Position numbers and translations under genes: made by a program
Part shown: positions 51,204-60,807 of the stretch, piece after piece
Layout: each line of letters begins with the position of its first letter
Position numbering within the stretch: position 1 is the stretch's first letter
The notes under the pieces: generated by a model
What the model was told of the DNA's origin: nothing
Databases searched by the model: none
What the model saw: only the letters and a program-made list of their open reading frames with translations
Source of the DNA: Roseofilum acuticapitatum BLCC-M154
GTDB taxonomy: Bacteria > Cyanobacteriota > Cyanobacteriia > Cyanobacteriales > Desertifilaceae
NCBI RefSeq assembly: GCF_030068475.1
Contig: NZ_JAQOSP010000101.1
Coordinates: forward strand, 92,828-156,827
DNA length: 64,000 bases
Reading direction: 5' to 3'

Positions 51204-51953
51204 GTGACACAACAACGGCGAATAACATTATCGAATTATGCCCAACAGATGGGGGTTTCCTATAAAACAGCTTGGCGCTGGTGGAAGCAGGGACGGTTGA
51301 TGGGGGAGCAGTTGGAGAATGGTGCGATTTGGATTGAGGAGTCGATGTTATGGACAGAGGAGGAACGGGAACAGGATTGGTTAAAGAAACAGCTCAAAAT
51401 TGCGGCTCAGGAGCGGGAAGAGTTGAGAAACCTTTTGTATGAGGTTTTAGCGCAATTACAACAGTTACAGGGCACTCCGGAGCCTAATCCTTGGCCGTCT
51501 GAGGTGGGGATGGACTATAGTCATCTGGTAGATTTGTTGGCGGCGGGGAGTTGGCAAGAGGCAAATGAGTATACCTGGTTGTTAATGTTGGCGCTTGCCG
51601 GATGTGAGGAGGGGAATGAGCTGGGGTTGGAGGAGATGGAAGGGCTGCCGAGGACGGATATGGAGACGTTGGATCGGCTGTGGTATGAGTATAGTGAGGG
51701 TCGGTTTGGGTTTGGGGTGCAGGAATGGATTTGGGAGGAGTGCGATCGCCATTATGAGGTATTCTGCGATCGCATTGGTTGGCGCTCTCAGTCCAAATGG
51801 TTAAGCACCGATCAACTCATCTTTTCTTTGTCTGCACCTGTGGGACATCTTCCGGCGATTATCTGGCGTAACCGGGCGTGTTATGGTTTAGGCTATCATT
51901 CTCCAGAAGAAGTGTTAGAAGCCTTGTTTTCAATTGTACCCAAAGCAATATAG
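51204..51953 (+). CDS. Helix-turn-helix protein fused to GUN4 domain
   Basis: 249 residues, GTG start. Residues ~5-30 form a MerR/excisionase-type helix-turn-helix (LSNYAQQMGVSYKTAWRWWKQGRL) with a wing-like EQLENGAIWI. A coiled coil follows (~50-92), then a GUN4 domain (about 105-235): YSHLVDLLAAGSWQEANEYT, LPRTDMETLDRLWYEYSEGR, FGFGVQEWIWEECD, CDRIGWRSQSKWLSTD. GUN4 domains can bind tetrapyrroles; linked to a DNA-binding head this suggests a regulator or DNA-targeted protein sensing a pigment precursor, which is inference. The S8 gene reads away on the other side. Confidence 0.87.
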   Translation: MTQQRRITLSNYAQQMGVSYKTAWRWWKQGRLMGEQLENGAIWIEESMLWTEEEREQDWLKKQLKIAAQEREELRNLLYEVLAQLQQLQGTPEPNPWPSEVGMDYSHLVDLLAAGSWQEANEYTWLLMLALAGCEEGNELGLEEMEGLPRTDMETLDRLWYEYSEGRFGFGVQEWIWEECDRHYEVFCDRIGWRSQSKWLSTDQLIFSLSAPVGHLPAIIWRNRACYGLGYHSPEEVLEALFSIVPKAI

Positions 51954-51984
51954 TTTACCATCGCTACGGCGATCGGGGATCTAT

Positions 51985-52224
51985 TTATGATTGATTATCT
52001 CGATCCAAATTCTCTAACACTTCAGTCACCGTTTCTAGAGGCAGATCCAATAATTGGGCGATCGTTTCTGGAGATAATCCATAAGTCGCCATCCGAGGAA
52101 TGTTCTCTAGTTGGGCTTCTTGTCGTCCTTGCTGTTCTCCTTGCTGTTCTCCTTCTTGGAAAGCTTCTTGGTAAACCTTGGTTTGTCGAATATCGCTCAG
52201 TCCTAACAGGGTATCAGTTTTCAT
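51985..52224 (-). pseudogene. C-terminal remnant of an Rpn-family recombination-promoting nuclease
   Basis: 79 residues: LLGLSDIRQTKVYQEAFQEG, glutamine/glutamate repeats (EQQGEQQGRQEAQLE) and the tail LSPETIAQLLDLPLETVTEV. This is the typical C-terminal third of Rpn/PD-(D/E)XK transposase-like proteins; the catalytic N-terminal part is missing and the upstream bases do not encode it. It resembles the tail of the protein ending at 638. Confidence 0.65.
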
Positions 52225-52258
52225 ATTAAGTCCGATTAAATGATGATTGTGATTTTAA

Positions 52259-54145
52259 CTAGCTATAAAATCGGTAAAACTCGTAACTGTCTTGAAAGGG
52301 AATATCCTGAAAAGCGTGATGGATGATCTGGCGATCGCACAATACTTGCCCTAACTGCACCGCTTGCCCTTGTTTGAGCTTCAGTTCTTTCATCCACCAA
52401 TCTATGGCTTCTGCGGCTACAAATACACCGGGATAAAAATTGCCCCGATACCATCGATCCTTAATTTCTATTCCTTCTTGCCCTTGCATTTTCTGCACCA
52501 GATACTCCAATGCTGTATCGGTTAACTCTAAAGGGGGAGTGTTCTCTGGTTGTGGATCTTCTTTACTCTTTTGCAAGTGCTGTAAAATTTCGTCTAAATG
52601 GCTCGATCGCAAATGTAAATCCCGTTGAGGATAGGGAATTTCCATCTTATAGTAGCGTAGGGCTTTCTCTAAACGAAAATAGAGGTCACTTTTGAGCTTA
52701 AACTGTCCGCGAGGTTCCCTAATCCATACCAATAGCTCAAAATCTAAAGAACTCTCTCCAAATCCCTTAAATAACACTTGGGGAGGAGGATCAACCATCA
52801 CATCTGTATGGGAGTTGGCCGTGTTTATAAGTACCTGGCGAACCTGTTCCGGGTCGCAATTATAGGAGACTCCCACGGGTAATCGCAGCCGCGACACTGG
52901 GTTACTATGGCTCCAGTTAATCACCTCCGTCTCCAAAAACCGGGAATTGGGCACAATAATGGAAACCTGATCTAAGGTTAAAATCTGGGTGCTGCGAGCG
53001 CCTACCTGTTCGACTGTTCCCATTAAATTAGCGACTTCAACAAAATCACCTGCTTGCACATGGCGCTCAAAGGTAATAATCAAGCCACTAATCAAATTAT
53101 TGGCGATATTTTGCAGTCCAAACCCAATCCCTACCCCCAACACACTGGCAATAATGGTTAAAGAGCTAACATCTAATCCCCAAATCTGTAAAATAAGTAA
53201 CAGCCCTAGAAACATGAGTAGGGATTGCACGAGTACCCCTAATACGTCTTGCACGGCGCGATCGGTACTGGTAAAGGCTAGGACACGGGTTCGGAAGAGG
53301 CGAGTGAGCGATCGCACCCCAACCCATAACCCGGCGGTTAGTCCGATTAAAGTGAGCAGATCTAGCAGAGAGTAGCTATTCTCATTCAGGGTAAAAATGG
53401 GGTCGATCAAACTTTCCAGAATCAGATCAAAAAGCCAATAGCGCGATCGCCGCAACAGGGGAAAGAGATCGGTGAGATAATACCCTACGGCCCACCACAA
53501 CCCAAACAGCAGCCCAAAACGGACTAACTTAATTAGCCGATGCAGTAATTTTTCCGAAATTTGTAAGTTCCGAATCCGTAATTCTCCAGCCGAGATCCAA
53601 GTGCCCAGACGACGCTCTCCTAGCTTGACTCCCTGATTCATCCCTAGGTGAAGGGAGATCGCCGCTAACAGCACCCCCAGCATTACCAATACCGCTTGGC
53701 GGAGATACTCACCTGTGCGCTCATACTGAGCTGTCTCAATCTCATTTAAAATCAAAGCGGCATAGCGCCGCGCTTGGGATTCTACCGTTCGCTCTCCTCG
53801 CACATCCTGGGGAGTCACGGTTAACAGATAGGAGCGATCGAAACTTAAAATCGCTTGCTCATTATCTGGATCGATCTCGTATTGGGGGGTACTGTTGCGA
53901 TCTTGGAGATAGGTTTGCAGCAGTTGTTCTAATTTGAGGTTAATCACCTCCGCCCTCTCAGGAGCTGGAAATCCTACAATACCGGTAATTTCAAATAAAA
54001 CCTTACCATCCATTTGCACGGTGGCCCGTTCTTCGATGGGACTAAAGGGCGATCGCCCCCAACTGGGGTAAGCGACTACAGTCAAAAGACACACCAATAG
54101 GCTCACCAGTATCCAACGTTGCGATCGCCACCCCAATTTAATCAT
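52259..54145 (-). CDS. Mechanosensitive ion channel family protein (MscS type)
   Basis: 628 residues. An N-terminal signal-like helix and a ~120-residue periplasmic domain precede TM segments at about 145-165, 210-230, 260-285 and 300-320. The MscS pore helix is seen in SVLGVGIGFGLQNIANNLIS, followed by the beta domain GDFVEVANLMGTVEQVGARS and NSRFLETEVINWS. The last ~150 residues (from EDPQPENTPPLELTDTALEYL) are an extra cytoplasmic domain. MscS channels open under hypo-osmotic tension. The start overlaps the FHA gene stop (ATGA). Confidence 0.9.
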   Translation of the reverse strand: MIKLGWRSQRWILVSLLVCLLTVVAYPSWGRSPFSPIEERATVQMDGKVLFEITGIVGFPAPERAEVINLKLEQLLQTYLQDRNSTPQYEIDPDNEQAILSFDRSYLLTVTPQDVRGERTVESQARRYAALILNEIETAQYERTGEYLRQAVLVMLGVLLAAISLHLGMNQGVKLGERRLGTWISAGELRIRNLQISEKLLHRLIKLVRFGLLFGLWWAVGYYLTDLFPLLRRSRYWLFDLILESLIDPIFTLNENSYSLLDLLTLIGLTAGLWVGVRSLTRLFRTRVLAFTSTDRAVQDVLGVLVQSLLMFLGLLLILQIWGLDVSSLTIIASVLGVGIGFGLQNIANNLISGLIITFERHVQAGDFVEVANLMGTVEQVGARSTQILTLDQVSIIVPNSRFLETEVINWSHSNPVSRLRLPVGVSYNCDPEQVRQVLINTANSHTDVMVDPPPQVLFKGFGESSLDFELLVWIREPRGQFKLKSDLYFRLEKALRYYKMEIPYPQRDLHLRSSHLDEILQHLQKSKEDPQPENTPPLELTDTALEYLVQKMQGQEGIEIKDRWYRGNFYPGVFVAAEAIDWWMKELKLKQGQAVQLGQVLCDRQIIHHAFQDIPFQDSYEFYRFYS

Positions 54146-54720
54146 TTCTGTAATTCCACCCTCAAAGCCTCTTCTACACCCGGTTTAGAGGGTCTAGACT
54201 TCTCTAACAGCCAACTCACTAGGGCCCAAGTTCCCACAGCCAGGCAAACGGCCATCACAGCGCCCATCATACCAACGATCCAGGACTGAGACCACCAAGG
54301 GGTGGAAGAGATTTGAGTGGGAGAAATTAAGGTGGATCGGCGGGTGCTTTCGGGTTCCGTGGCTTGTGGATCGTACTGACTCACCAAGGTTAAGGTGATT
54401 TGATAGGGGCCAATTTCGATCTGATCCTGACTCTGAAGGGGTAAGGTTCCCTGTTGCAGAAGATGATTGTGTAATCGAGTGCCATTAACACTGTGATCGG
54501 TTAATAGAATTTGCTTTCCTTCTAGAGTAATCAGGGCATGGAAGCGAGAGACTTTTTTATGGTTGAGTACCACGGGGGTAACGGTCTGATTTTCTAGGGT
54601 TTTGGGCATCGAGACCTCTTCTCGGCCCAAGGCAATCGGTAAGGGAAATACGGGATCTTGGCGATCGCCGGTTTCCGGATCTTGCCAACTTAACTGAATG
54701 AAAAATGGCTCCTGAGACAT
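54142..54720 (-). CDS. FHA domain membrane protein
   Basis: 192 residues from the ATG at 54720 (MSQEPFFIQLSW); a start 11 codons earlier is possible. An FHA phosphothreonine-binding domain spans about 20-115: PIALGREEVSMPK, SRFHALITLEGKQILLTDHS and VNGTRLHNHLLQQG. A single TM (WIVGMMGAVMAVCLAVGTWAL) lies near residue 150. Four-base overlap with the MscS-type gene indicates an operon in which the FHA protein comes first; it could tether a phosphorylated partner to the channel. Confidence 0.9.
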   Translation of the reverse strand: MSQEPFFIQLSWQDPETGDRQDPVFPLPIALGREEVSMPKTLENQTVTPVVLNHKKVSRFHALITLEGKQILLTDHSVNGTRLHNHLLQQGTLPLQSQDQIEIGPYQITLTLVSQYDPQATEPESTRRSTLISPTQISSTPWWSQSWIVGMMGAVMAVCLAVGTWALVSWLLEKSRPSKPGVEEALRVELQK

Positions 54721-54863
54721 AGGGAAAAGGCAACAGAAGAAAGTATCGGTCAATAACCTGTGCTTCTAAGCTATAGTTTCAGCGTTTAATTGACAACACT
54801 GGACGAAAGATTGAGGCATACTACTCCTTAGAGGGGAAAAGTTAAATCTCAGGGATAACGGAC

Positions 54864-55604
54864 TTGCTCAGAGTTGAAGGACTGACTAAAACTTATCCGG
54901 GAAATCAGATCGCCTTAGATGAGGTGAGTTTTACCCTGGTTCCTCATCAGTTTACGGCGGTGTTGGGGCTGAGTGGGGCGGGAAAAACGACTCTGATGCG
55001 GTCGATTTTACAGGTATTGCCGGTCGATCGCGGTCGAGTGTGGTTAGGAGATCGGGAATTGACCAATACTTCACCCCAGGAGTTACAAGATATTCGCGCT
55101 CAGATTGCTTTAGTGGCTCAACAGTTTAATTTAGTTCGTCGTCGCAGTGCCTTAGAAAATTGTTTGGGGGGACGGTTGCGGGAGGTTTCTCTATGGCAGT
55201 GTTTAACGGGGAATTTTGGGCGATCGCTCTTACTCGAAGGACTGGCAGCCCTAGATCGGGTTAAGTTGGTGGATGTGGCTTTTCAGCGAGCCGATCGCCT
55301 GTCGGGAGGACAACAGCAACGGGTGGCGATCGCCCGCGCTCTGGTGCAAAATGCCCAGTTAATCTTAGCGGATGAACCGGTAGCCAGTCTCGATCCCCAG
55401 ACTTCTCATCATGTCTTACAGATTTTGCGATCGCTCTGCGAACAAGAGGGGTTAACGGTTTTATGTAATTTACATCAAGTTGATTTAGCCCAAACCTACA
55501 GCGATCGCATCTTAGGACTGCAACAGGGAAAATTAGTCTTAGATGTAGCCAGCGATCGACTCACTCCAGAGCAATTGAATTATCTTTACACGGATCTCCG
55601 CTAA
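54864..55604 (+). CDS. PhnC-like ABC transporter ATPase
   Basis: 246 residues, TTG start. Walker [10 protein letters not shown] (~35), Q-loop VAQQFNLV, signature [15 protein letters not shown], Walker [14 protein letters not shown] and H-loop NLHQVDLAQ. The insert [18 protein letters not shown] is like the phosphonate/phosphite ATPase PhnC/PtxA. No permease or binding protein accompanies it, so the transported substrate is open. It is divergent from the FHA gene. Confidence 0.85.
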   Translation: MLRVEGLTKTYPGNQIALDEVSFTLVPHQFTAVLGLSGAGKTTLMRSILQVLPVDRGRVWLGDRELTNTSPQELQDIRAQIALVAQQFNLVRRRSALENCLGGRLREVSLWQCLTGNFGRSLLLEGLAALDRVKLVDVAFQRADRLSGGQQQRVAIARALVQNAQLILADEPVASLDPQTSHHVLQILRSLCEQEGLTVLCNLHQVDLAQTYSDRILGLQQGKLVLDVASDRLTPEQLNYLYTDLR

Positions 55605-55736
55605 ATTCGTTAATTCAATCCCGATTTACATTTATCATAAGCATAAATAACCGATTCCAGGTTGTAGAGTTCAGCACAAATCCGATCGTTCTGATTGTTT
55701 CTCCGTATCCTGTTATTATCTTGGGAATTTGCAAAT

Positions 55737-58700
55737 ATGCTGTATCCCTCTTCCTCGTCACCGATCAATATCATTGTCGCCCATCCCCAACCGGAATGTT
55801 TGGCTTGGCTCTCTACCTTTCTGGTTGAACAAGGATACTCTGTTAAATGGGCTACTGAAATTTCCCAAGTTTTAACCTTAGTGGATACCGTCGATCCGAG
55901 TTTAATCTTTTTAGAAGTTGGGATTTCTAATTTTGCCCCTTTAAAGATTTGTACTGCCCTTCACCCTTATCTAAATGTACCAATTTTAGCCCTAAATTCC
56001 TCCGGTGCTTCCGTAGATAAGACTCAGTTCTTTGAAGCAGGAGTTAAAGATTATCTAGTGGCTCCCTTCAACTTGATGGAACTACAGGTGAAGACCGCTA
56101 GTTATACTCAGCATCAAAAAACACAGAAAGCAAACCAAGCTTTATCGCGATCTCTCCAGAAAAAAGACTACATTATCGAACAACTCGAAGCCAGTTGGGT
56201 ACTATCAGAAGAGCGATTTCATAAAATCTTCTTTTCTAGTCCCAGTTTACTTTTTTTGATGAGCTATGAACAGGGAACAATCTTAGAAATAAATGAACAC
56301 TTCCTGAACTATACAGGCTACGATCGAGCGGCAATAATTGGAGAAGATATATCCCAGTTAAATTCTTTTTTATCTTCTGAAAACTGGGATTACTTACATC
56401 AAATTCTCGCCAAAAAGAAAGAAATATCGAATATAGAAATCAGCTTTTTCAACAAAGATCATGAGCAAAAAACAGGTTTAATTTCAGCCCAAGTCATTCA
56501 ACTCGGAGGACAAAAATATTTATTATTTAATATCAGTGATATTACTGAATTGAAATCCTCTAAGCAGTTATTACAAAATTCAGAAAATCAGCTCGTTGCC
56601 ATGTTTGGGGCTATGGATGAAGCAATTATGGTATTTAATTATGAAGGAGAATGCATTAAAGTTGCTCCCACTCGCTCCCCCATTCATTCACATCACAATC
56701 TTGAAACCATTGCTCCCGCCAAAGTGGCTGAATTTCACCAGTATTGGACACGCCATGTTATCGATAAAAATACGACCATAGAAAACCTTGAATATTGTTG
56801 GCCTATGGATGGAGAAGAACATTGGTTTGTGGCGACCATTTCTCCCTTAAAACACAATACAGCTCTTTGGATATGTAGTGAAACTACTGATCAAAAATAT
56901 GCAGAAAAAAAACTAGGACTACTGGAGCGGGCGATCGCCGCCAGCACCAATGGTATTATTATTAGCGACTCCACTAAACCAGGAAATCCCATTGTCTACG
57001 TCAATTCCGGATTTGAAAAACTCACTGGTTATACCCAAGCCGAAATTCTCGGTCGAACTTGCACCATTTTACAAGGAAAAGACCGGAATCAACCTGGATT
57101 AACCCACTTAAGACAAGCTCTCAAAGAGAAAAAATCTTGCCGAGTGACGCTCAAAAATCACCGCAAAGATGGTACTGTTTTCTGGAACGATCTCTCCCTC
57201 TCTCCAATTTTTAACGAGCAACAAGAACTCCTCTATTATATTGGCGTGCAAACCGATGTTACAGAGCTGAAATTAGCCAAAGATGCCCTTGATGAAAACT
57301 ATCAAGTATTGCAAAAAGAAATAGAAGGACGCAAACAGATTGAATTAGCGTTGCGGAAGAGTGAAACCCAATATCGTCAGTTGGTTGATTCTGCAAACAG
57401 CATCATATTACAAATCGATTGTCAAGGAAATGTTGTATTTTTCAATGAATTTGCTCAACGTTTTTTTGGCTACACCGAAGAGGAAATTATCGGTCAAAAC
57501 ATCAAAGGGACAATTGTGCCCATAAAAGATACAGATGGGCAAAGTTTATATCCGATAATTGACCAAATTTTAGCCAGCACAGAACAGTATGCCACCTATG
57601 AAAATGAAAATCAGTGCAAGAATGGCGATCGCGTGTGGGTTGAATGGACAAATCGCGTACTCTATAATGAATCTGGACAAGCGATCGGTATCTTGAGTGT
57701 CGGTATGGATGCTACCGCTCGGAAACAGATCCAAATTGCCCTACAAAGTGCCAAACAATCGGCAGAAATAGCAAACCAGACCAAAAGTCAATTTATTGCC
57801 CGGATGAGTCATGAACTTCGCACTCCCTTGAACGCGATCCTAGGATTTACCCAAATTCTCAAGCAGGAATCTTTGCTCAGTGGAGAACATCAGGAATATT
57901 TGCACATTATTAATCGTAGTGGTGAACATTTATTAGACCTAATTAATGATATTCTCTCTTTATCTAAAATTGAAGCCGGTAAAATCAGTTTAGAAGAAAC
58001 TTGCTTCGATCTACATCGGTTGGTCTATGAAGTACAGGATATGTTAAGACTCAAAGCAGATCGCAAAGGACTTCGGTTATCGACTCACTTTGATCCCAAA
58101 GTTCCCAGTTGGGCGATCGCCGATCAAGGCAAATTGAGACAAATTCTGATGAATCTATTATCGAATAGCGTTAAATTTACTGATCGAGGAATAGTGAGTA
58201 TTCGAGTCTTTCCCGCTCCTAATAGGGATCAACGTCCAACCCAAGAGTATATCTGGGAAATCCAAGATACAGGTGAAGGCATAGACCCAGAGGAATTACC
58301 CTTACTGTTTGAACCCTTTATACAAACTCGCTCAGGGGTGAAATCTGGACAAGGGACTGGACTCGGTTTGACCATTTGTAAACAACTGGTGCAACTGATG
58401 GGGGGGGAGATTAAAGTTTCTTCCCAAGTAGATGTTGGCACTTTAGTGACGATGCAACTGCCCTTACGAGAGGTTCATCCAGAAGATATTCCAGAGAAAA
58501 CGGTGGAAAAACAGCCTATAGCCTTAGCTCCCCATCAACCCATCTATCGAATTTTAGTCGTGGATGACCGTTGGGAAAACCGGCGACTGTTATTGAAACA
58601 ACTTCAACCCCTAGGTTTTGAGGTCTGGGAAGCAGATAATGGGGAAACCGCCTTAACGCTATGGGAAAATTGCGCTCCTCATCTGATCTGGATGGATCTG

Positions 58701-59201
58701 CAAATGCCTGTTATGGATGGGTATCAAGCCACTCGTTTAATTCGGATGCAAGAGGAAAAAACTGGCCGAGCTGCCATTCCGATTTTAGCGCTCACAGCCA
58801 GTGCATTGGAGGAAGATCAAGTTTTGATTGAGGCGGCTGGATGCAATGAATTAGTTCATAAGCCGGTGACTCAAGCTGTTTTATTGGCAAAAATGAGTGA
58901 TTATTTGGGTGTGGAATATATCTATGAAACCCCTGAAAATCAGGAGATTGTTCCCCATCCCAGTTATGAGACAGAGAGGACATTATCCAGGGAGCAGTTG
59001 ATGGAGATGCCGATCGATTGGGTCAATGAATTATATCAAGCTGCTCTTGAAGCGGATGAAGAGTATATCCAAAAATTGTTGCTAGAGATTCCTAATCATC
59101 AGTCTGACTTAAGGGAGGCGATCGCCGATTTAGTCGCCCATTACCGCCTGGATCTGATTCTGGAGACCACTCTAGAGGCGATCGAGGGTCAAAGATCTTG
59201 A
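55737..59201 (+). CDS. Hybrid sensor histidine kinase with N-terminal degenerate receiver and PAS domains
   Basis: 1154 residues from the ATG at 55737; an upstream TTG at 55695 adds 14. The N-terminal receiver-like domain has SLIFLEVGIS where the phosphorylated Asp is expected and LVAPFN in place of the KP motif, so it is a pseudo-receiver. PAS domains follow at about 175-270, 285-385, 415-520 and 545-665 (for example IVYVNSGFEKLTGYTQAEIL and GNVVFFNEFAQRFFGYTEEE). The kinase core is RMSHELRTPLNAILGF, NLLSNSVKFTD and GQGTGLGLTIC, and the C-terminal receiver has LVVDDRWENRRLL and WMDLQMPVMDG. The last ~100 residues form a helical tail. It is followed 103 bases later by the adenylate cyclase gene. 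Confidence 0.92.
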   Translation: MLYPSSSSPINIIVAHPQPECLAWLSTFLVEQGYSVKWATEISQVLTLVDTVDPSLIFLEVGISNFAPLKICTALHPYLNVPILALNSSGASVDKTQFFEAGVKDYLVAPFNLMELQVKTASYTQHQKTQKANQALSRSLQKKDYIIEQLEASWVLSEERFHKIFFSSPSLLFLMSYEQGTILEINEHFLNYTGYDRAAIIGEDISQLNSFLSSENWDYLHQILAKKKEISNIEISFFNKDHEQKTGLISAQVIQLGGQKYLLFNISDITELKSSKQLLQNSENQLVAMFGAMDEAIMVFNYEGECIKVAPTRSPIHSHHNLETIAPAKVAEFHQYWTRHVIDKNTTIENLEYCWPMDGEEHWFVATISPLKHNTALWICSETTDQKYAEKKLGLLERAIAASTNGIIISDSTKPGNPIVYVNSGFEKLTGYTQAEILGRTCTILQGKDRNQPGLTHLRQALKEKKSCRVTLKNHRKDGTVFWNDLSLSPIFNEQQELLYYIGVQTDVTELKLAKDALDENYQVLQKEIEGRKQIELALRKSETQYRQLVDSANSIILQIDCQGNVVFFNEFAQRFFGYTEEEIIGQNIKGTIVPIKDTDGQSLYPIIDQILASTEQYATYENENQCKNGDRVWVEWTNRVLYNESGQAIGILSVGMDATARKQIQIALQSAKQSAEIANQTKSQFIARMSHELRTPLNAILGFTQILKQESLLSGEHQEYLHIINRSGEHLLDLINDILSLSKIEAGKISLEETCFDLHRLVYEVQDMLRLKADRKGLRLSTHFDPKVPSWAIADQGKLRQILMNLLSNSVKFTDRGIVSIRVFPAPNRDQRPTQEYIWEIQDTGEGIDPEELPLLFEPFIQTRSGVKSGQGTGLGLTICKQLVQLMGGEIKVSSQVDVGTLVTMQLPLREVHPEDIPEKTVEKQPIALAPHQPIYRILVVDDRWENRRLLLKQLQPLGFEVWEADNGETALTLWENCAPHLIWMDLQMPVMDGYQATRLIRMQEEKTGRAAIPILALTASALEEDQVLIEAAGCNELVHKPVTQAVLLAKMSDYLGVEYIYETPENQEIVPHPSYETERTLSREQLMEMPIDWVNELYQAALEADEEYIQKLLLEIPNHQSDLREAIADLVAHYRLDLILETTLEAIEGQRS

Positions 59202-59304
59202 TCGGAGTCAGGAATACCAATGTTATAACGGGAAAGAGGCGATCGCAGCTCAGGGGTCTTGGCTATTGCCTTCATAGCCCCATTTTCATTTGGGATTTTA
59301 GAGA

Positions 59305-60807
59305 ATGCCAGACAATATTAGTTCACCCTCTTGTCAGGATATTTTAGTCGTTGACGATAATCCGAATAACATCCGATTTTTATCTCGGATTCTCACCGAA
59401 CAAGGGTATCGTGTTCGCAAAGCGATTAATGGAGAATTAGCCCTCAATGCCGTCCACTTTTCGCCCCCTGATTTAATTTTGCTGGATATTATGATGCCCG
59501 ATATGGATGGGTATGAACTCTGCGAACGAATTAAATCTAATCCAACCTATCGATCTATACCCGTTATTTTTGTCAGTGCCTTAAGCGGAGATTTAGATAA
59601 AAACAAAGCCTTTAAAGTTGGAGGGAATGATTATATCACAAAACCCATCCAAGTTCAAGAAGTTCTTTCTAAAATTAACATTCAACTCAGTCTACTCAAT
59701 TTGCAACATTTGCTCACCCAAGAAGCACAAGCTCGGCAACAAGCGGAATACAATTATCGCAGTATTTTTGAAAACGCCATTGATGGCATGTTCCAAAGCA
59801 CTGCGGAAGGTCAATTTATCAAAGCTAATTTAGCCCTGGCTCAACTTTATGGCTATGATTCCCCAGAAGAACTGATGGCTACCATTACCAATATCAATGA
59901 AAATTTTTATGTTCGTCCTCAACGCCGAGATGAATTCTTAGCCTACATGGAAATCTATGATTTTGTAGAAGAGTTTGAATCAGAAATTTATTGTAAAAAT
60001 GGCGATATTATTTGGATCTCAGAAAGTGTGCGTAAGGTGACCAACGATCGTGAAGAGTTGCTCTATTTTGAAGGAACAGTACGAGATGTTACCGAAAAAA
60101 GACAGATTGAAGATGAACTTCGCAAACAAAGAAGAATGTCTGAAGAACTGCTGCTGAATATCTTACCTCAATATATTGCTGAAAAACTGAAAAGAAATCG
60201 TCATACCATTGCCGATTACTTACCTGAAGTAACAGTTTTATTTGCTGATTTAGTCGGATTCACAGAGCTTTCAGCCAAAATCAATCCTACGGAGCTGGTT
60301 ACTTTGTTGAATGAAATTTTTTCAGACTTCGATCAACTGACCAATCATTATGGACTGGAAAAAATAAAGACTATCGGGGATGCTTATATGGTGGTAGGAG
60401 GATTGCCCGTTTACCAGAATATTAAGCATCGAAAATCAATTGAACGAGTCGCTAAACTTGCTTTAGATATGCAAAAAGTTATCAAAAAATTTAATCGTCC
60501 CCGCGTTCTAGAAAAATTCCTGGAAACCGATGACGATCAACCCTTTGAACTGCGAATTGGGATCAATACGGGTGCGGTAGTTGCGGGTGTCATTGGAGTC
60601 AGTAAACTGCAACTGGATTTATGGGGAGATACAGTAAATATTGCTTCTCGGATGGAATCCCAAGGGTTGCCGGGGAAAATTCAAGTGACTGAAGCAACCT
60701 ATGAGCAATTGAAAGACAAGTTTATTTTAGAAAAAAGAGGAATCTTTAATGTGCGAGGTCGAGGAAAAATGACCACCTATTGGTTAATTGGTGAGTGTGA
60801 ATCATGA
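59305..60807 (+). CDS. Response regulator with PAS and adenylate cyclase domains
   Basis: 500 residues. Receiver (about 12-130): ILVVDDNPNNIRFLSRIL, LILLDIMMPDMDGYEL and the KP of GNDYITKPIQ. One PAS domain (about 150-270). Class III cyclase domain (about 300-495): VTVLFADLVGFTELSAKINP, EKIKTIGDAYMVVGGLP and LDLWGDTVNIASRMESQG. The Lys in KTIGD and the Asp in LDLWGD are the adenine-selecting residues, so cAMP is the expected product. It probably takes its phosphate from the hybrid kinase upstream. The stop overlaps the next ATG by four bases. Confidence 0.92.
   Translation: MPDNISSPSCQDILVVDDNPNNIRFLSRILTEQGYRVRKAINGELALNAVHFSPPDLILLDIMMPDMDGYELCERIKSNPTYRSIPVIFVSALSGDLDKNKAFKVGGNDYITKPIQVQEVLSKINIQLSLLNLQHLLTQEAQARQQAEYNYRSIFENAIDGMFQSTAEGQFIKANLALAQLYGYDSPEELMATITNINENFYVRPQRRDEFLAYMEIYDFVEEFESEIYCKNGDIIWISESVRKVTNDREELLYFEGTVRDVTEKRQIEDELRKQRRMSEELLLNILPQYIAEKLKRNRHTIADYLPEVTVLFADLVGFTELSAKINPTELVTLLNEIFSDFDQLTNHYGLEKIKTIGDAYMVVGGLPVYQNIKHRKSIERVAKLALDMQKVIKKFNRPRVLEKFLETDDDQPFELRIGINTGAVVAGVIGVSKLQLDLWGDTVNIASRMESQGLPGKIQVTEATYEQLKDKFILEKRGIFNVRGRGKMTTYWLIGECES

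Noticed and set aside
59305..60807. Cyclase as a guanylate cyclase
   Set aside because: Lys and Asp at the base-selecting positions (KTIGD, LDLWGD) indicate adenylate specificity.
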